Shown piece by piece: positions 7,898 through 16,250 of a stretch of DNA of 44,717 bases. The notes beneath the pieces were generated by a model, which saw only the letters and a program-made list of their open reading frames with translations, was not told the DNA's origin and did no database searches. The DNA is from Minisyncoccota bacterium (GTDB lineage Bacteria > Patescibacteriota > Minisyncoccia > JAHIHE01 > JAGLIN01), in contig JAQVBZ010000014.1 in assembly GCA_028690055.1 (NCBI GenBank), forward strand, positions 1 through 44,717. The letters run 5' to 3'. Numbering within the stretch: position 1 is the stretch's first letter; each line of letters opens with the position of its first letter. A program made the translations under genes and the position numbers.

Positions 7898-8560
7898 ATG
7901 AAAAAAATAAAAAGACCGAGAACAAAAATATACGGCTTTGATCCCCGGGAAGCTGCGAGAATTGAGACGGCACTGCTAAAAGCGCATTTTGAACGAGACT
8001 ACGTTTTGCTCGAGACACTAATGGCAAAACTTTTCGAAGAACTCTATGGGTTGGATGCCACAATTGCTGAAAAATTAGCAATAAAAGAGATAAAGGCTTT
8101 CGGCGCACATAATGAAGCAGAAAATCCGGATATTTCGAAAAAGGATAAGGGCATTTACTGGAACCAGGTTAAGGAGTTGAAACAGGAATATTTCCACATC
8201 TTAGCCGAGGTTCTCAAAAAATATGGGATTAATCTCAGCACTAAAGAAATCGACACCCTTGCGGAGCTAGAAGAAGAGTGGTGGGAATTGCATCACATAA
8301 AAGACTATGAGGGGGTTACAAATTGCAAAGCTAAGCAGAATGTAATACTTTTTAAGCTACCCCTGCCAACGGCCCGCGAAGTGGCAGAAATATCAGTGGA
8401 GGCTATCAAAAAATACGATACAGCAAAACTTCTACCAACAGAAGAAAACCAGCCGTACTGGATAGAAACAGAAAAAGCTGAAATCAAGTTTTATAACCTT
8501 TTTAAAGGGAGAACTGCGAAAAATATATCAAAGAGACTAAGTTCTCTTTTTTTTATTTGA
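7898..8560 (+). CDS. Hypothetical cytoplasmic protein
   Basis: 220 residues, not recognised. The start is firm: AGGAGG ends 6 nt before the ATG and a promoter lies just upstream. The protein is charged, mostly helical and has no signal peptide or membrane segment. Notable stretches are an N-terminal basic region (MKKIKRPRTKIYGF), a Glu-rich helix with ELEEEWWELHHIK around the middle and a Lys/Arg-rich C-terminus. The 3' end is unusual because its last codons also encode the terminator hairpin (8531-8548), and the stop codon overlaps the convergent murC stop by 8 bases. It is transcribed alone, opposite to the cell wall block, so neighbours give no hint of function. Confidence 0.72.
   Translation: MKKIKRPRTKIYGFDPREAARIETALLKAHFERDYVLLETLMAKLFEELYGLDATIAEKLAIKEIKAFGAHNEAENPDISKKDKGIYWNQVKELKQEYFHILAEVLKKYGINLSTKEIDTLAELEEEWWELHHIKDYEGVTNCKAKQNVILFKLPLPTAREVAEISVEAIKKYDTAKLLPTEENQPYWIETEKAEIKFYNLFKGRTAKNISKRLSSLFFI
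8531..8555 (+). terminator. Intrinsic terminator inside the end of the 220-residue gene
   Basis: AAGAGA and TCTCTT form a 6-bp stem with a 6-nt loop, followed by TTTTTTA. It lies within the coding region and at the convergent murC end, so it probably separates the two units. Confidence 0.7.
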
Positions 8561-9971
8561 ACAATCCATCCGCGACTTCGACGATATCTCCCGCGCCCAT
8601 CACCAGTAAAATATCCCCTGTTTGAACTTTTTCATCAATCAGACCACGGGTTTCCTTGAGATCCTTGGCATAGAAAATATGCCCACTTAATTTCTCATTT
8701 CTCTTTGCAATATCATCTACCAAGTTCAGTGAACTCACGGCTTGGTCTTCCTCTTCCTCGCGCCCGGCAACGTCATAGATTTCCGTGAGAATTACCTCGT
8801 CCGCCGCATCGAAACTCTGCAAAAAATCCTGATAGAGTCCGCGGGTGCGGTTGTGCTGATGGGGCTGGAAAATGGCGACGATACGGCGTGAAGGATAGAA
8901 GTCTTTCGCCGCTTCGATAGTCAAACGAACCGCCGTGGGGTGATGCGCATAATCCGAGATTATCAGCGCGCCTCGGTATTCCCCTTTTATCTCGAAACGG
9001 CGCCAGATACCGGAAAAACTTTCAAGCGATGTTCTGATTTTGTCCGCCGGGATTTCCAGATATGTCCCGACCGCGATGGCTGCCAAAGCATTGCGAGCAT
9101 TGAATTCGCCCGGCACTTGCAAATAAAATTTTCCTAAAGTTTCATCTTTATATATGACCTCAAACTCGGTTTTGCCGGATGCTATTTTAAAATCCTTGAA
9201 ACAGAAGTCATCGGTCTCGTTCTTGCCGAAATAAATAACGTCCAGCTCAGGTTTTTCGGATTTGATTTTCACCGAAACCTCGCGCGCGTTTTCATCGTCG
9301 CCGTTACAGAAAAGAATTCCGTCCTCCGGCAAGTGCCTCGTAAAATCAAGGAACGCCGTTTTCATCTCTTCGATATCTTTGTAGCAGTCGGTGTGATCAA
9401 GCTCAACATTTCCCAGTACTATCATCTGCGGATACAGACTCATAAAATTATGACTATATTCACACGCCTCCGCCACAAAGTGACCGCCTGAACCTATACG
9501 CAGATTGCCATCATAACGCGGCACAATACTTCCCACCAAGACCGAGGGGTCGATACCTCCATCCTCCAAAACGCCCCCCACCATTGCCGAGGTGGTAGAT
9601 TTGCCGTGCGTACCGCAAATCGCGATGCCGCCTTTGCCATTGAAAATCAGCCCCAGCGATTCGGCGTAAGTTATGGAACGGATGTTTTTTTCCAAAACCG
9701 TAGATAGCTCCGGATTGGTCTTCGGAATCGAGGCGGTGTGGATTGCCAAATCGATATCGTCAGTGATATTTTCCGCCACCTGGCTGTAATGGACTTTGAT
9801 TCCCAACTTCTCCAGACTCTCTGTCACCCGCGAGGATTTCATATCAGAGCCTTCGACTTCTTTGCCATTAGCCTTCATATAGCGCGCGATAGCACTGAGT
9901 CCGATGCCACCGATGCCGATAAAATATATTTTCTTGAGTTTTTCAATATCTATTTCTTCCATATTTTTCAT
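8553..9971 (-). CDS. murC: UDP-N-acetylmuramate--L-alanine ligase
   Basis: 472 residues from ATG 9971 (a second ATG three codons later is equally possible). MurC adds the first amino acid to UDP-MurNAc in the cytoplasm using ATP. The N-terminal nucleotide-sugar loop YFIGIGGIGLSAIARY comes first, then the ATP P-loop CGTHGKSTTSAMV, a long Mur ligase central domain with NVELDHTD, and the C-terminal domain with YAHHPTAV and IFQPHQHNRT, the last two being MurC hallmarks. The open frame continues 61 codons upstream, but that part translates a dispersed repeat and is not protein-like. It is the last gene of the minus-strand block with ftsW and the MurG-like gene, about 200 bases behind the latter. 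Confidence 0.95.
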   Translation of the reverse strand: MKNMEEIDIEKLKKIYFIGIGGIGLSAIARYMKANGKEVEGSDMKSSRVTESLEKLGIKVHYSQVAENITDDIDLAIHTASIPKTNPELSTVLEKNIRSITYAESLGLIFNGKGGIAICGTHGKSTTSAMVGGVLEDGGIDPSVLVGSIVPRYDGNLRIGSGGHFVAEACEYSHNFMSLYPQMIVLGNVELDHTDCYKDIEEMKTAFLDFTRHLPEDGILFCNGDDENAREVSVKIKSEKPELDVIYFGKNETDDFCFKDFKIASGKTEFEVIYKDETLGKFYLQVPGEFNARNALAAIAVGTYLEIPADKIRTSLESFSGIWRRFEIKGEYRGALIISDYAHHPTAVRLTIEAAKDFYPSRRIVAIFQPHQHNRTRGLYQDFLQSFDAADEVILTEIYDVAGREEEEDQAVSSLNLVDDIAKRNEKLSGHIFYAKDLKETRGLIDEKVQTGDILLVMGAGDIVEVADGLFK

Positions 9972-10007
9972 AATTATGATATCTATGACCAAACTATTTT
10001 CAATAGT

Positions 10008-10040
10008 GCTCGCCCCTTCTCCCAACGGGTGAGGGGGAAT
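10008..10040. repeat. Dispersed CTCTCCCAxxxGGAGA repeat, copy 2
   Basis: GCCCCTTCTCCCAACGGG followed by TGAGGGGGAAT. It is related to 5777-5818 and to part of 13850-14052. The remainder of the gap to 10176 is further repeat-like sequence without a gene. Confidence 0.5.
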
Positions 10041-10176
10041 AAAGGATTGCTCCATCTTGTCCCTCGGTCGAGCATGACTTACGGGATGGAAATCATCGGA
10101 AAGGGCACAAGATATTGCGCCCCTACAACTCGCAATAGCACGCCCTCCCTGCAAATCACGATGCTATAAAAAGCTA

Positions 10177-11274
10177 CTATTTCCCCCATTTCAAGATTTC
10201 GTCCGCCACCACATCCGCCGCTTCGGGGTGAGCCAACAATCTCGCCTGGCGCATCATTTCCATTATTTTCAATTTGTCTTTAAAAATACCGTTTAAGATA
10301 TCAAGAAAAAGATGCGGTTTAAGATTTTTTTCATTGACCAAAATAGCCGCGCCGGCTTCCGAGTAGAAGAAAGCGTTGCGATTCTGATTGTCACTCTCAG
10401 AATCTGACATCGGAATCAAGACACTCGGCTTACCTACCAGCATAATTTCCGCCACAGTATTGGCACCGGCCCGGCTCACTACCAAGTCGCAAGCTGCGTA
10501 AGCATTGGCAAGTGACTGCTGCATAAACGGGAACAGATGATAATCTTCCATAAGAGGTATATTCATCTGCTGGACACGTGCCAAAATCGCTTCATAATCG
10601 GCTATTCCACATTGGTGGATAATTTCATATTTTTCCAAAAGCTGCGGCAGAATCTGCATAATCAGCTCGTTGATTTCGTGCGCTCCATGACTGCCACCCA
10701 TAACGAAAATCACCGGCTTATCTCCCTCGATAGAGAATTTCTGTTTGCTCTCTTCATACCCTGCCATCGCCACGGAGGGACTTACGGGATTTCCCGAGAA
10801 AAATATTTTTTTGGCAGGATAAAATTCCTTGGTCAAATTGAAAGAAATGGCAATCCGCTTGGCAAAGTGAGAGATAAATTTATCGATACCGGAAGGCGCC
10901 GTGTCTGACTCGTGCATAATGACCGGAATCGCAAATAGTTTGCCGACCATCGCGACCGGTAGTGATACAAAGCCCCCCTTGAGAAAAATTACATCAGGCA
11001 TATAGTTGAATACATCAGACATAATTCTCGTAAAATTCTTGAAGGAAGTAAAGAAACTGGTCTTCATGTTTTCCTGTTCGGGATTGAGAATTTTGAATTC
11101 TATCTCCGTGTTCTGGACAAAGGCCTTCAGAAAATCACTTTCGGTGCTGATAAGCATAAATTCCACCGTCTCATGGATATTTTCCTCTTTGGTCTTTACC
11201 TTAAGCGCCTCATAAACGGACACGAGGGGAGCCAAACTGCCTGCAGTAGATTCTCCCGCGAGTAATATTCTCAT
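10177..11274 (-). CDS. MurG-like glycosyltransferase paralogue with altered N-terminal loop
   Basis: 365 residues with the two Rossmann-like halves of GT28 glycosyltransferases. The C-terminal donor-side motifs are clear: VMGGSHGAHEIN, then SRAGANTVAEI and the Gln/Asn cluster SDNQNRNAFF. The N-terminal glycine loop, which in MurG reads GGGTGGH and shapes the acceptor side, is GESTAGSLAPL here, so two glycines and the invariant His are missing. The membrane-proximal VIFLKGGFVSLPVA and IPVIMHESDTAPSG remain. It lies between ftsW (73-base gap) and murC, the usual place of murG, yet the canonical copy is at 24535-25671. It may be a specialised or inactive partner, or transfer a different sugar to a different lipid carrier. 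Paralogy is certain; activity is open. Confidence 0.8.
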   Translation of the reverse strand: MRILLAGESTAGSLAPLVSVYEALKVKTKEENIHETVEFMLISTESDFLKAFVQNTEIEFKILNPEQENMKTSFFTSFKNFTRIMSDVFNYMPDVIFLKGGFVSLPVAMVGKLFAIPVIMHESDTAPSGIDKFISHFAKRIAISFNLTKEFYPAKKIFFSGNPVSPSVAMAGYEESKQKFSIEGDKPVIFVMGGSHGAHEINELIMQILPQLLEKYEIIHQCGIADYEAILARVQQMNIPLMEDYHLFPFMQQSLANAYAACDLVVSRAGANTVAEIMLVGKPSVLIPMSDSESDNQNRNAFFYSEAGAAILVNEKNLKPHLFLDILNGIFKDKLKIMEMMRQARLLAHPEAADVVADEILKWGK

Positions 11275-11347
11275 ATTTTTTGATTATTGATTATAGCAGC
11301 TTAAACGTTTTTTATCCTACAAAACAGATTCCATATCGTGATTCAAA

Positions 11348-12454
11348 TTATTTTTTATAAGAATTGCTATATCGAGAAACACTCAGTAGTACACCCACGC
11401 CCGCCAATAGAGACATCAAGGCGCTGCCCCCGTAGCTTACAAAAGGCAGAGGGATGCCGGTAAGAGGCAAGAGCGATGTGATGGCGCCGATATTCAATAT
11501 CGCCTGAAAAGTCACCCAGGCAGTGATACCGACCGCGATATATTTACCGAAGTCATCTTTGGCACTGCGAGCGATAGCAAGTCCGCGCGTAGCAAAAACC
11601 ATAAAAAGAATGATCAAGAATATCAAACCTAATAACCCTAATTCCTCTCCCGCCACGGCAAAAATGGAATCCCCGATCGGTTCCGGCAGATAATTGAATT
11701 TTTGTCGGCTGTGCCCCAGGCCCAAACCGAACAACCCTCCCGACCCCAGCGCCAGCAGGGACTGATTTATCTGATAGCCTATCCCCAATGGATCCAGTTC
11801 GGGATGCAAAAAAGTGGTAAGCCGGTTCATACGATAAGGCGCAATTTTGATGAGGGTCATCACGCCCACGATACCGCCCGCAATCATCATCAAGATATAC
11901 GTAATACCAGCGCCGGCGATAAAATACATCGTACCGGCGATAGCACAAACCGCCACCAGGGTCCCGACATCCGGCTGCTTGATAAGCGGAATAGCTACCA
12001 GCACAATTATCATTATGAATGGCACAAAACCCTGTGAAAAATCATTAAGCTTTTTCTTTCGCTCTTCCAGCCATGCCGCCAGATAGATAATGAGCGTAAG
12101 CTTAGCCAGCTCAGAGGGCTGAAAACTCATACCGGCGACTGTAATCCAGCTCCTGGTGTCCCGAATATCAAGCCCTAGCCCGGGCACAAACACTATTAGC
12201 AGCAAAAACAGTGTCGCGAAAAGGAACAGAGGTGCGCTTTTTTTGAATTTCCGATAATCTATCCGACTGAAAACACAAGCGAGAATAACCCCTGGTACCA
12301 GTCCATAGAAGAACTGGTGAACGAGATAGTAATATTGATTGCCGACTTCTTTGTAACTCATAACCACGCTGGCGCTTGAAATCATCACAAGTCCGAAGAG
12401 GACGAGCAGCAAAACATCGAAAATCAGAATTTTGTCATATCCTCCAAATTTCAT
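11348..12454 (-). CDS. ftsW: Septal peptidoglycan polymerase of the FtsW/RodA/SpoVE family
   Basis: 368 residues, almost entirely hydrophobic, about ten membrane helices. SEDS family motifs are present: the loop DTRSWITVAGMSFQPSELAKL after helix 3-4, the QPDVGT segment, NQSLLALGSGGLFGLGLGHS, the conserved EPIGDSIFAVAGEELG and a late PLTGIPLPFVSYGGSALM. SEDS proteins polymerise lipid II into glycan strands. Family members FtsW and RodA are hard to separate by sequence; the division-block position favours FtsW. Its ATG abuts the stop codon of the preceding ATP-grasp gene (TAAATG), which implies translational coupling. Confidence 0.92.
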   Translation of the reverse strand: MKFGGYDKILIFDVLLLVLFGLVMISSASVVMSYKEVGNQYYYLVHQFFYGLVPGVILACVFSRIDYRKFKKSAPLFLFATLFLLLIVFVPGLGLDIRDTRSWITVAGMSFQPSELAKLTLIIYLAAWLEERKKKLNDFSQGFVPFIMIIVLVAIPLIKQPDVGTLVAVCAIAGTMYFIAGAGITYILMMIAGGIVGVMTLIKIAPYRMNRLTTFLHPELDPLGIGYQINQSLLALGSGGLFGLGLGHSRQKFNYLPEPIGDSIFAVAGEELGLLGLIFLIILFMVFATRGLAIARSAKDDFGKYIAVGITAWVTFQAILNIGAITSLLPLTGIPLPFVSYGGSALMSLLAGVGVLLSVSRYSNSYKK

Positions 12455-13807
12455 TTAGCTTAAGATTATATTTTTTAAGACGCTCTCTTTGGTTTTTGTA
12501 AACTCTTCGGTAAAACCGTTTCTTGTTTCCATTATACCATAACCGACCTGGATATTTGCATATTCCATATCCGGTTCAATGAGCTCGCCCGCCGGTACGC
12601 ACTCTAGAAAAAATTCTCCACCCGCCATTTCCCCATCCGCATAATATGCCTCGCGCACGAAATCCGCTACGTCGCCGTCCATTTTGTAGATGCCACTGCG
12701 CATCGGCCGTATTATTGTAAGAGGCTTACTCTTTACATTGCGCAAAATAAGCTGGGAAAAAACGAAGTCAGACTTCGGTTCTTTCGCTTCCAAGGACAAA
12801 AAATTAAAATCGAGGAAAGAAAGGATATGGAGCAAGAGAAAAGGGACTTCTCTATCGGAAAGCTGCAGTTTGGTAAAAATCGGGATGGATCCGACCAAGC
12901 GCGGATTCACCTCGATAAGATGGACCCCGTCACTACCGACCACAAAATCGAATCCCAGAATACCGCGATAACCGACACTCGCAATCTTTTGAGCGACACT
13001 TTTGATACTGGCACGCGAATCATCTCGTGAATCACTGCCGAGCCTACTGCCGAAAGCAAAATCATTGCCGCAAGTTCCCATGGCGTTACGATTACACTCC
13101 GGAAAACCGGTAATCTGAAAGATGGGCTGGCTCACTAAAAAACCGAATTCCCCGATGCAGACGTTGAATGTATAGGTATCCCCCTCCACAAAGTCGGCAA
13201 TTTTCACTTTCCTGCCGAGGTTCTTTTCCAGAATTTCCGAAAGCTTCTCGCGCCCATCAACGACAAAGGTTGAATTGCCCGAATAGCCGCGCGAAAACTG
13301 GACAGCATATCTTTTACCGCGCGAAAAATCCAAAGAATTTTCCAACTCCATCATGTTTTCTTTTTCGATTCTTACAGTACGGCTATTCGCGTTTGCAACG
13401 TCGAGTGCCGTGGTAATTTCCGCAAATTTTATCTTGTCCTCCCACTCGCGATTGATTTCCGACTTATTTCCCAAATAGCGAAAACCGTTTTTTTCGCAAA
13501 CTTTCTCAATCATCGGACTCGGCTTGAAAGTGATGATATTAGGCGTTTTGCCTTGCGTATTATTTTTTATATAATCAACGACCCCCGGGTCGGATAAAAT
13601 CCTGCCCGAATTCTTAAGGTCTTTTTCCAAACAAAAAAACTTCGCCCCCGCTTTTCGGATAAGCTCGGCGTTCTCCGTTTTCTGGCAGCAGATGATATGG
13701 AAATCGGGCAATAATCCTTCCAACCCGATCGCCCTACCCGCCGCCGGAGTCACATAAAATATCGGCCCGGAATCTTCTAAAAATTTAATAATTTTGTTAT
13801 CTAGCAT
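12455..13807 (-). CDS. ATP-grasp ligase-like protein coupled to ftsW
   Basis: 450 residues. The middle carries an ATP-grasp core: GKRYAVQFSRGYSGNSTFVV (ATP-binding strand and glycine loop, about 164-183), VKIADFVEGDTYTFNVCI, and the metal-binding end GILGFDFVVGSDGVHLIEVNPR with Asp 287, Glu 299 and Asn 301. The N-terminal 110 residues form a Rossmann-like preATP-grasp domain (FYVTPAAGRAIG). A C-terminal region of about 110 residues is unassigned. Such enzymes join a carboxylate to an amine through an acylphosphate. The substrate is unknown, but direct coupling to ftsW (stop and start touching) suggests a wall-related step, such as modification of the peptide stem or a cross-bridge. Biotin carboxylase-like or peptide ligase annotations are also possible. 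Confidence 0.78.
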   Translation of the reverse strand: MLDNKIIKFLEDSGPIFYVTPAAGRAIGLEGLLPDFHIICCQKTENAELIRKAGAKFFCLEKDLKNSGRILSDPGVVDYIKNNTQGKTPNIITFKPSPMIEKVCEKNGFRYLGNKSEINREWEDKIKFAEITTALDVANANSRTVRIEKENMMELENSLDFSRGKRYAVQFSRGYSGNSTFVVDGREKLSEILEKNLGRKVKIADFVEGDTYTFNVCIGEFGFLVSQPIFQITGFPECNRNAMGTCGNDFAFGSRLGSDSRDDSRASIKSVAQKIASVGYRGILGFDFVVGSDGVHLIEVNPRLVGSIPIFTKLQLSDREVPFLLLHILSFLDFNFLSLEAKEPKSDFVFSQLILRNVKSKPLTIIRPMRSGIYKMDGDVADFVREAYYADGEMAGGEFFLECVPAGELIEPDMEYANIQVGYGIMETRNGFTEEFTKTKESVLKNIILS

Positions 13808-13849
13808 ATTCGCCTATAGTATTATCGAATTAGAAACCCAAGCCATCGT

Positions 13850-14052
13850 GTCATCCTGAGGTAATCCGAAGAATCCCGTTATGTCCCGCATAGTATCGGA
13901 ATGCCATTCCCGCCTCCGCAATGACGTAGCGATAGATTCCATTTACCCCTAAAAACGGCGTAGCACGTCCCCTCTCCCATCGGGAGAGGGCCAGGGCAAG
14001 AGGGAACAATCGTACTTAGCCGATTCCGGATCCCCGCCTGCGCGAGGATGAC
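13850..14052. repeat. Composite of dispersed intergenic repeats
   Basis: The gap between the PLP and ATP-grasp genes holds a TCATCCTGAGG / CCGAAGAATCCCGT unit, a CGGAATGCCATTCCCG unit, and CCCTCTCCCATCGGGAGAGG. The first is shared with 34161-34206 and 35671-35751, and the last with 5777-5818. No gene is visible. Confidence 0.65.
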
Positions 14053-14069
14053 AGATAATACAGACAGCC

Positions 14070-15167
14070 CTAAAGACAATCCATCCTCACGATATCATCC
14101 GCCTCATCCAGACTTTCCGCCCGGAATATATTCTCTTCATCTATTTCTTTTTTATCCTTGCGCGACTTCCCAGAAAATATACATACTGCCTCTTGGAAAT
14201 TCTCAGTGCTATGTTTTTTAACGAATCCCGCGAAACTGGCACATCCTTCCAGAGAAGTCTTGATTTCTCTCTTGCCCAAAAATTCTTGCGCCGTCTCAAC
14301 ATCCGCCGCGCTCACGTAGATTCCACCGCCGCCGGTCTTCTTGATGATATCCAAAATTTCAGATTTGCGCTGTGTATTTTTTACCCCTAACTGCCCGGCT
14401 TTCACTTCCGTCTTTGCTTTTTCCACACTACATCGCGCGGCAATAGCCTCCGCATTCTCTTCAAACTCCTCAGCGATGGAGAATATTTCTCCACTCTGCA
14501 CCGCATACATCTTTGGGATTCCTTCTATCTTGCCCTCGCGAAAATATCTCTCAAAACCGCGATACATCCCGATAAAAGAGCTCCCGGAAGTAACAAAAGT
14601 AAATACGGCATCGACATCCCCGACCTTGTCCGCAATCTCGAAAGCCATCGACTTGAACCCCTCAATCGAATCGTCGTCCATCGAAGGGCGCAGATTCGGC
14701 ATCTTGTATTTTGCCGCTACATAATTGGCGAAACGGATGGCACGGCTGCTCTTGATGATTACCGGGTCATATTTCTGCATATCCGCAATCTTGGCTTTCT
14801 CCGTATCGGGAGAAATAAAAATGAAAGCCTTCATTCCGGCCTCTTTTGCGTAGGCCGCCGTCGCAATCCCCGCATTACCGGAAGTGGAAATCGTAACCGC
14901 CCGATATCCGCGCTGCTTACTCAGGGCAACTTGGTAAGCGAGGCTCCTACCTTTGAGCGAACCTGTCTCGTTCTTATCCTCCCTTTTGAGATACAGATGC
15001 CTCATCCCCAAAAGCCTGTTTATCTCCTCGTCCTCTTCCAACGGAGTCCCCCCGTCCCCCAGCACCAGCCGGTTTTCCTCGGAGATTTTCTCCGCATAAA
15101 AATCAGCATAATCCCAAATGCTTTTTTCTTTCTTTGTTATACTAATTTTATCCAAAAATTCAAGCAT
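14070..15167 (-). CDS. PLP-dependent fold-type II enzyme, threonine synthase-like
   Basis: 365 residues from ATG 15167; a TTG five codons earlier is the alternative. GDGGTPLEE opens the fold, KREDKNETGSLKGRS carries the Schiff-base lysine, STSGNAGIATAAYAKEAG is the substrate-carboxylate/PLP loop, and FTFVTSGSSFIGMYRGF takes the place of the phosphate-cradling glycine loop. Threonine synthase, cysteine synthase, serine racemase, diaminopropionate synthase and ammonia-lyases all share this architecture, so the reaction cannot be named. No other threonine or cysteine pathway gene is nearby. Its partner in context is the ATP-grasp protein, 262 bases downstream on the same strand, followed by ftsW. 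This raises the option that it makes an amino acid for that ligase. Confidence 0.82.
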   Translation of the reverse strand: MLEFLDKISITKKEKSIWDYADFYAEKISEENRLVLGDGGTPLEEDEEINRLLGMRHLYLKREDKNETGSLKGRSLAYQVALSKQRGYRAVTISTSGNAGIATAAYAKEAGMKAFIFISPDTEKAKIADMQKYDPVIIKSSRAIRFANYVAAKYKMPNLRPSMDDDSIEGFKSMAFEIADKVGDVDAVFTFVTSGSSFIGMYRGFERYFREGKIEGIPKMYAVQSGEIFSIAEEFEENAEAIAARCSVEKAKTEVKAGQLGVKNTQRKSEILDIIKKTGGGGIYVSAADVETAQEFLGKREIKTSLEGCASFAGFVKKHSTENFQEAVCIFSGKSRKDKKEIDEENIFRAESLDEADDIVRMDCL

Positions 15168-15313
15168 ACCGATCGTATTCAAATATGGTTATATTTTACA
15201 TTAAAAAGGGTAGGATGGGAAGGAAAATTTTAGATTAAGACAAAAAAATAAGGGAAGAAATATTAGTTTCTTCCATTAAACGGCTTGTGTGCCAATAGTT
15301 TTTAAATATAGTA

Positions 15314-15943
15314 TTATTCGTTTTTTCTTTTTCTTGCGTGAATAACCACACTTCTGTCGGGCAAATCATAAATATACACTATCTCCAGATCTTCCCAAGC
15401 ACTGACATAATCCATCCACTCCCCTTCATACTTTATATTATAACTGGCAAGCCCATTATAGATATGGTGTTTTAACCAATCTATCCAATAACGGAAGCCG
15501 CCTCTCTTACACACGTCGACAAAAACAATATCTCCGCCAGGGACTACTTTACTGACCGCCCAATCCATTAGAGAATGCTGATTTTCTCCATTCATAGATT
15601 GCGCGATATAGATAAGAGTAAGGATATCTATGCTTGAGTCCTTGATGCCTAATTTGAGATAATTACCCTTTTGCGGAGTAATAATTCCGGCAGCAAGGAC
15701 ACCGTCAGAAAGACCGTGCTTCTTATCTATGCCGATAAAGTGCGCGTCGGAATAAACCGCGCTGATACTCTTTGCGATACCAAGGAAAATATGCCCCTGG
15801 GCTGTCCCTATATCAGTGACATTCCTTATTTTTCTGCCCTCGCTCAAAATACCACTGATTATAGGACCGATTACCGTCATATGATGGTCCGCTCTACCAA
15901 AATACCACTTTTCCTGCCAATTCTTTATGAATTTTGGGATAAT
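15314..15943 (-). CDS. SAM-dependent methyltransferase with probable AUU start
   Basis: 209 residues if begun at ATT 15943, or 188 from the first ATG at 15880. The fold shows motif I VTDIGTAQGHIFLGIAKS, motif II AHFIGIDKK and a later VPGGDIVFVDVCKRGG strand, so a class I methyltransferase; the substrate is unknown. No ATG, GTG or TTG lies in frame upstream of 15880, yet the frame stays open and the added 21 residues (ending KWYFGRADHH) look protein-like. The sequence GGGAGG (15957-15952) lies 8 nt before ATT 15943, and a strong promoter lies 19 bases further up. By contrast the ATG at 15880 has no SD. An alternative explanation is a frameshift from the ATG at 15951, but that frame stops after eight codons and overlaps the SD. 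Confidence 0.72.
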   Translation of the reverse strand: MIPKFIKNWQEKWYFGRADHHMTVIGPIISGILSEGRKIRNVTDIGTAQGHIFLGIAKSISAVYSDAHFIGIDKKHGLSDGVLAAGIITPQKGNYLKLGIKDSSIDILTLIYIAQSMNGENQHSLMDWAVSKVVPGGDIVFVDVCKRGGFRYWIDWLKHHIYNGLASYNIKYEGEWMDYVSAWEDLEIVYIYDLPDRSVVIHARKRKNE

Positions 15944-15975
15944 ATTATCATCCTCCCGATTTTTTTATTTGTAGT

Positions 15976-16003
15976 ATTATATCACAAACATTTTTTTTGT
16001 CAA
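15976..16003 (-). promoter_or_regulatory. Strong promoter of the methyltransferase gene
   Basis: TTGACA (16003-15998) and TATAAT (15981-15976) with a 16-nt spacer on the minus strand, back to back with the plus-strand promoter at 16039. Confidence 0.75.
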
Positions 16004-16038
16004 TTTTCGAGAGACTTAAATTCCCAAGCATAATAAAA

Positions 16039-16067
16039 TTGACTTTTTTCCTGATTTTGCCTAATAT
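16039..16067 (+). promoter_or_regulatory. Promoter of the small membrane protein unit
   Basis: TTGACT (16039-16044), 17-nt spacer, TAATAT (16062-16067). It is followed by a leader with AAGGAGGGG at 16089-16097. Confidence 0.6.
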
Positions 16068-16111
16068 AAATCAAATCATCATAAAAATAAGGAGGGGATA
16101 AAATTAAACTA

Positions 16112-16130
16112 CCACCGACCTTGTCGGTGG
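16112..16130 (+). repeat. Hairpin 1 in the leader of the membrane protein gene
   Basis: CCACCGAC and GTCGGTGG pair perfectly around CTT, seven bases after the ATT that follows the strong SD. Its arms match hairpin 2 at 16323-16337. Between them GGACTTTGTCC (about 16145-16155) is a third small stem. Confidence 0.65.
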
Positions 16131-16250
16131 AATTCTGGGCTAACGGACTTTGTCCTTTCCGCCAGTACGCTTATCCGACTATTTATTTATATCTTTGCTG
16201 TCTGGTCCTATCTGTAAAAAGATACAAAATGCAACATTATCGCTTGCATC

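Noticed and set aside
9972-10154. Sixty-one-codon N-terminal extension of murC
   Set aside because: It translates a dispersed repeat, is not protein-like, and MurC homologues begin near the YFIGIGGIG loop.
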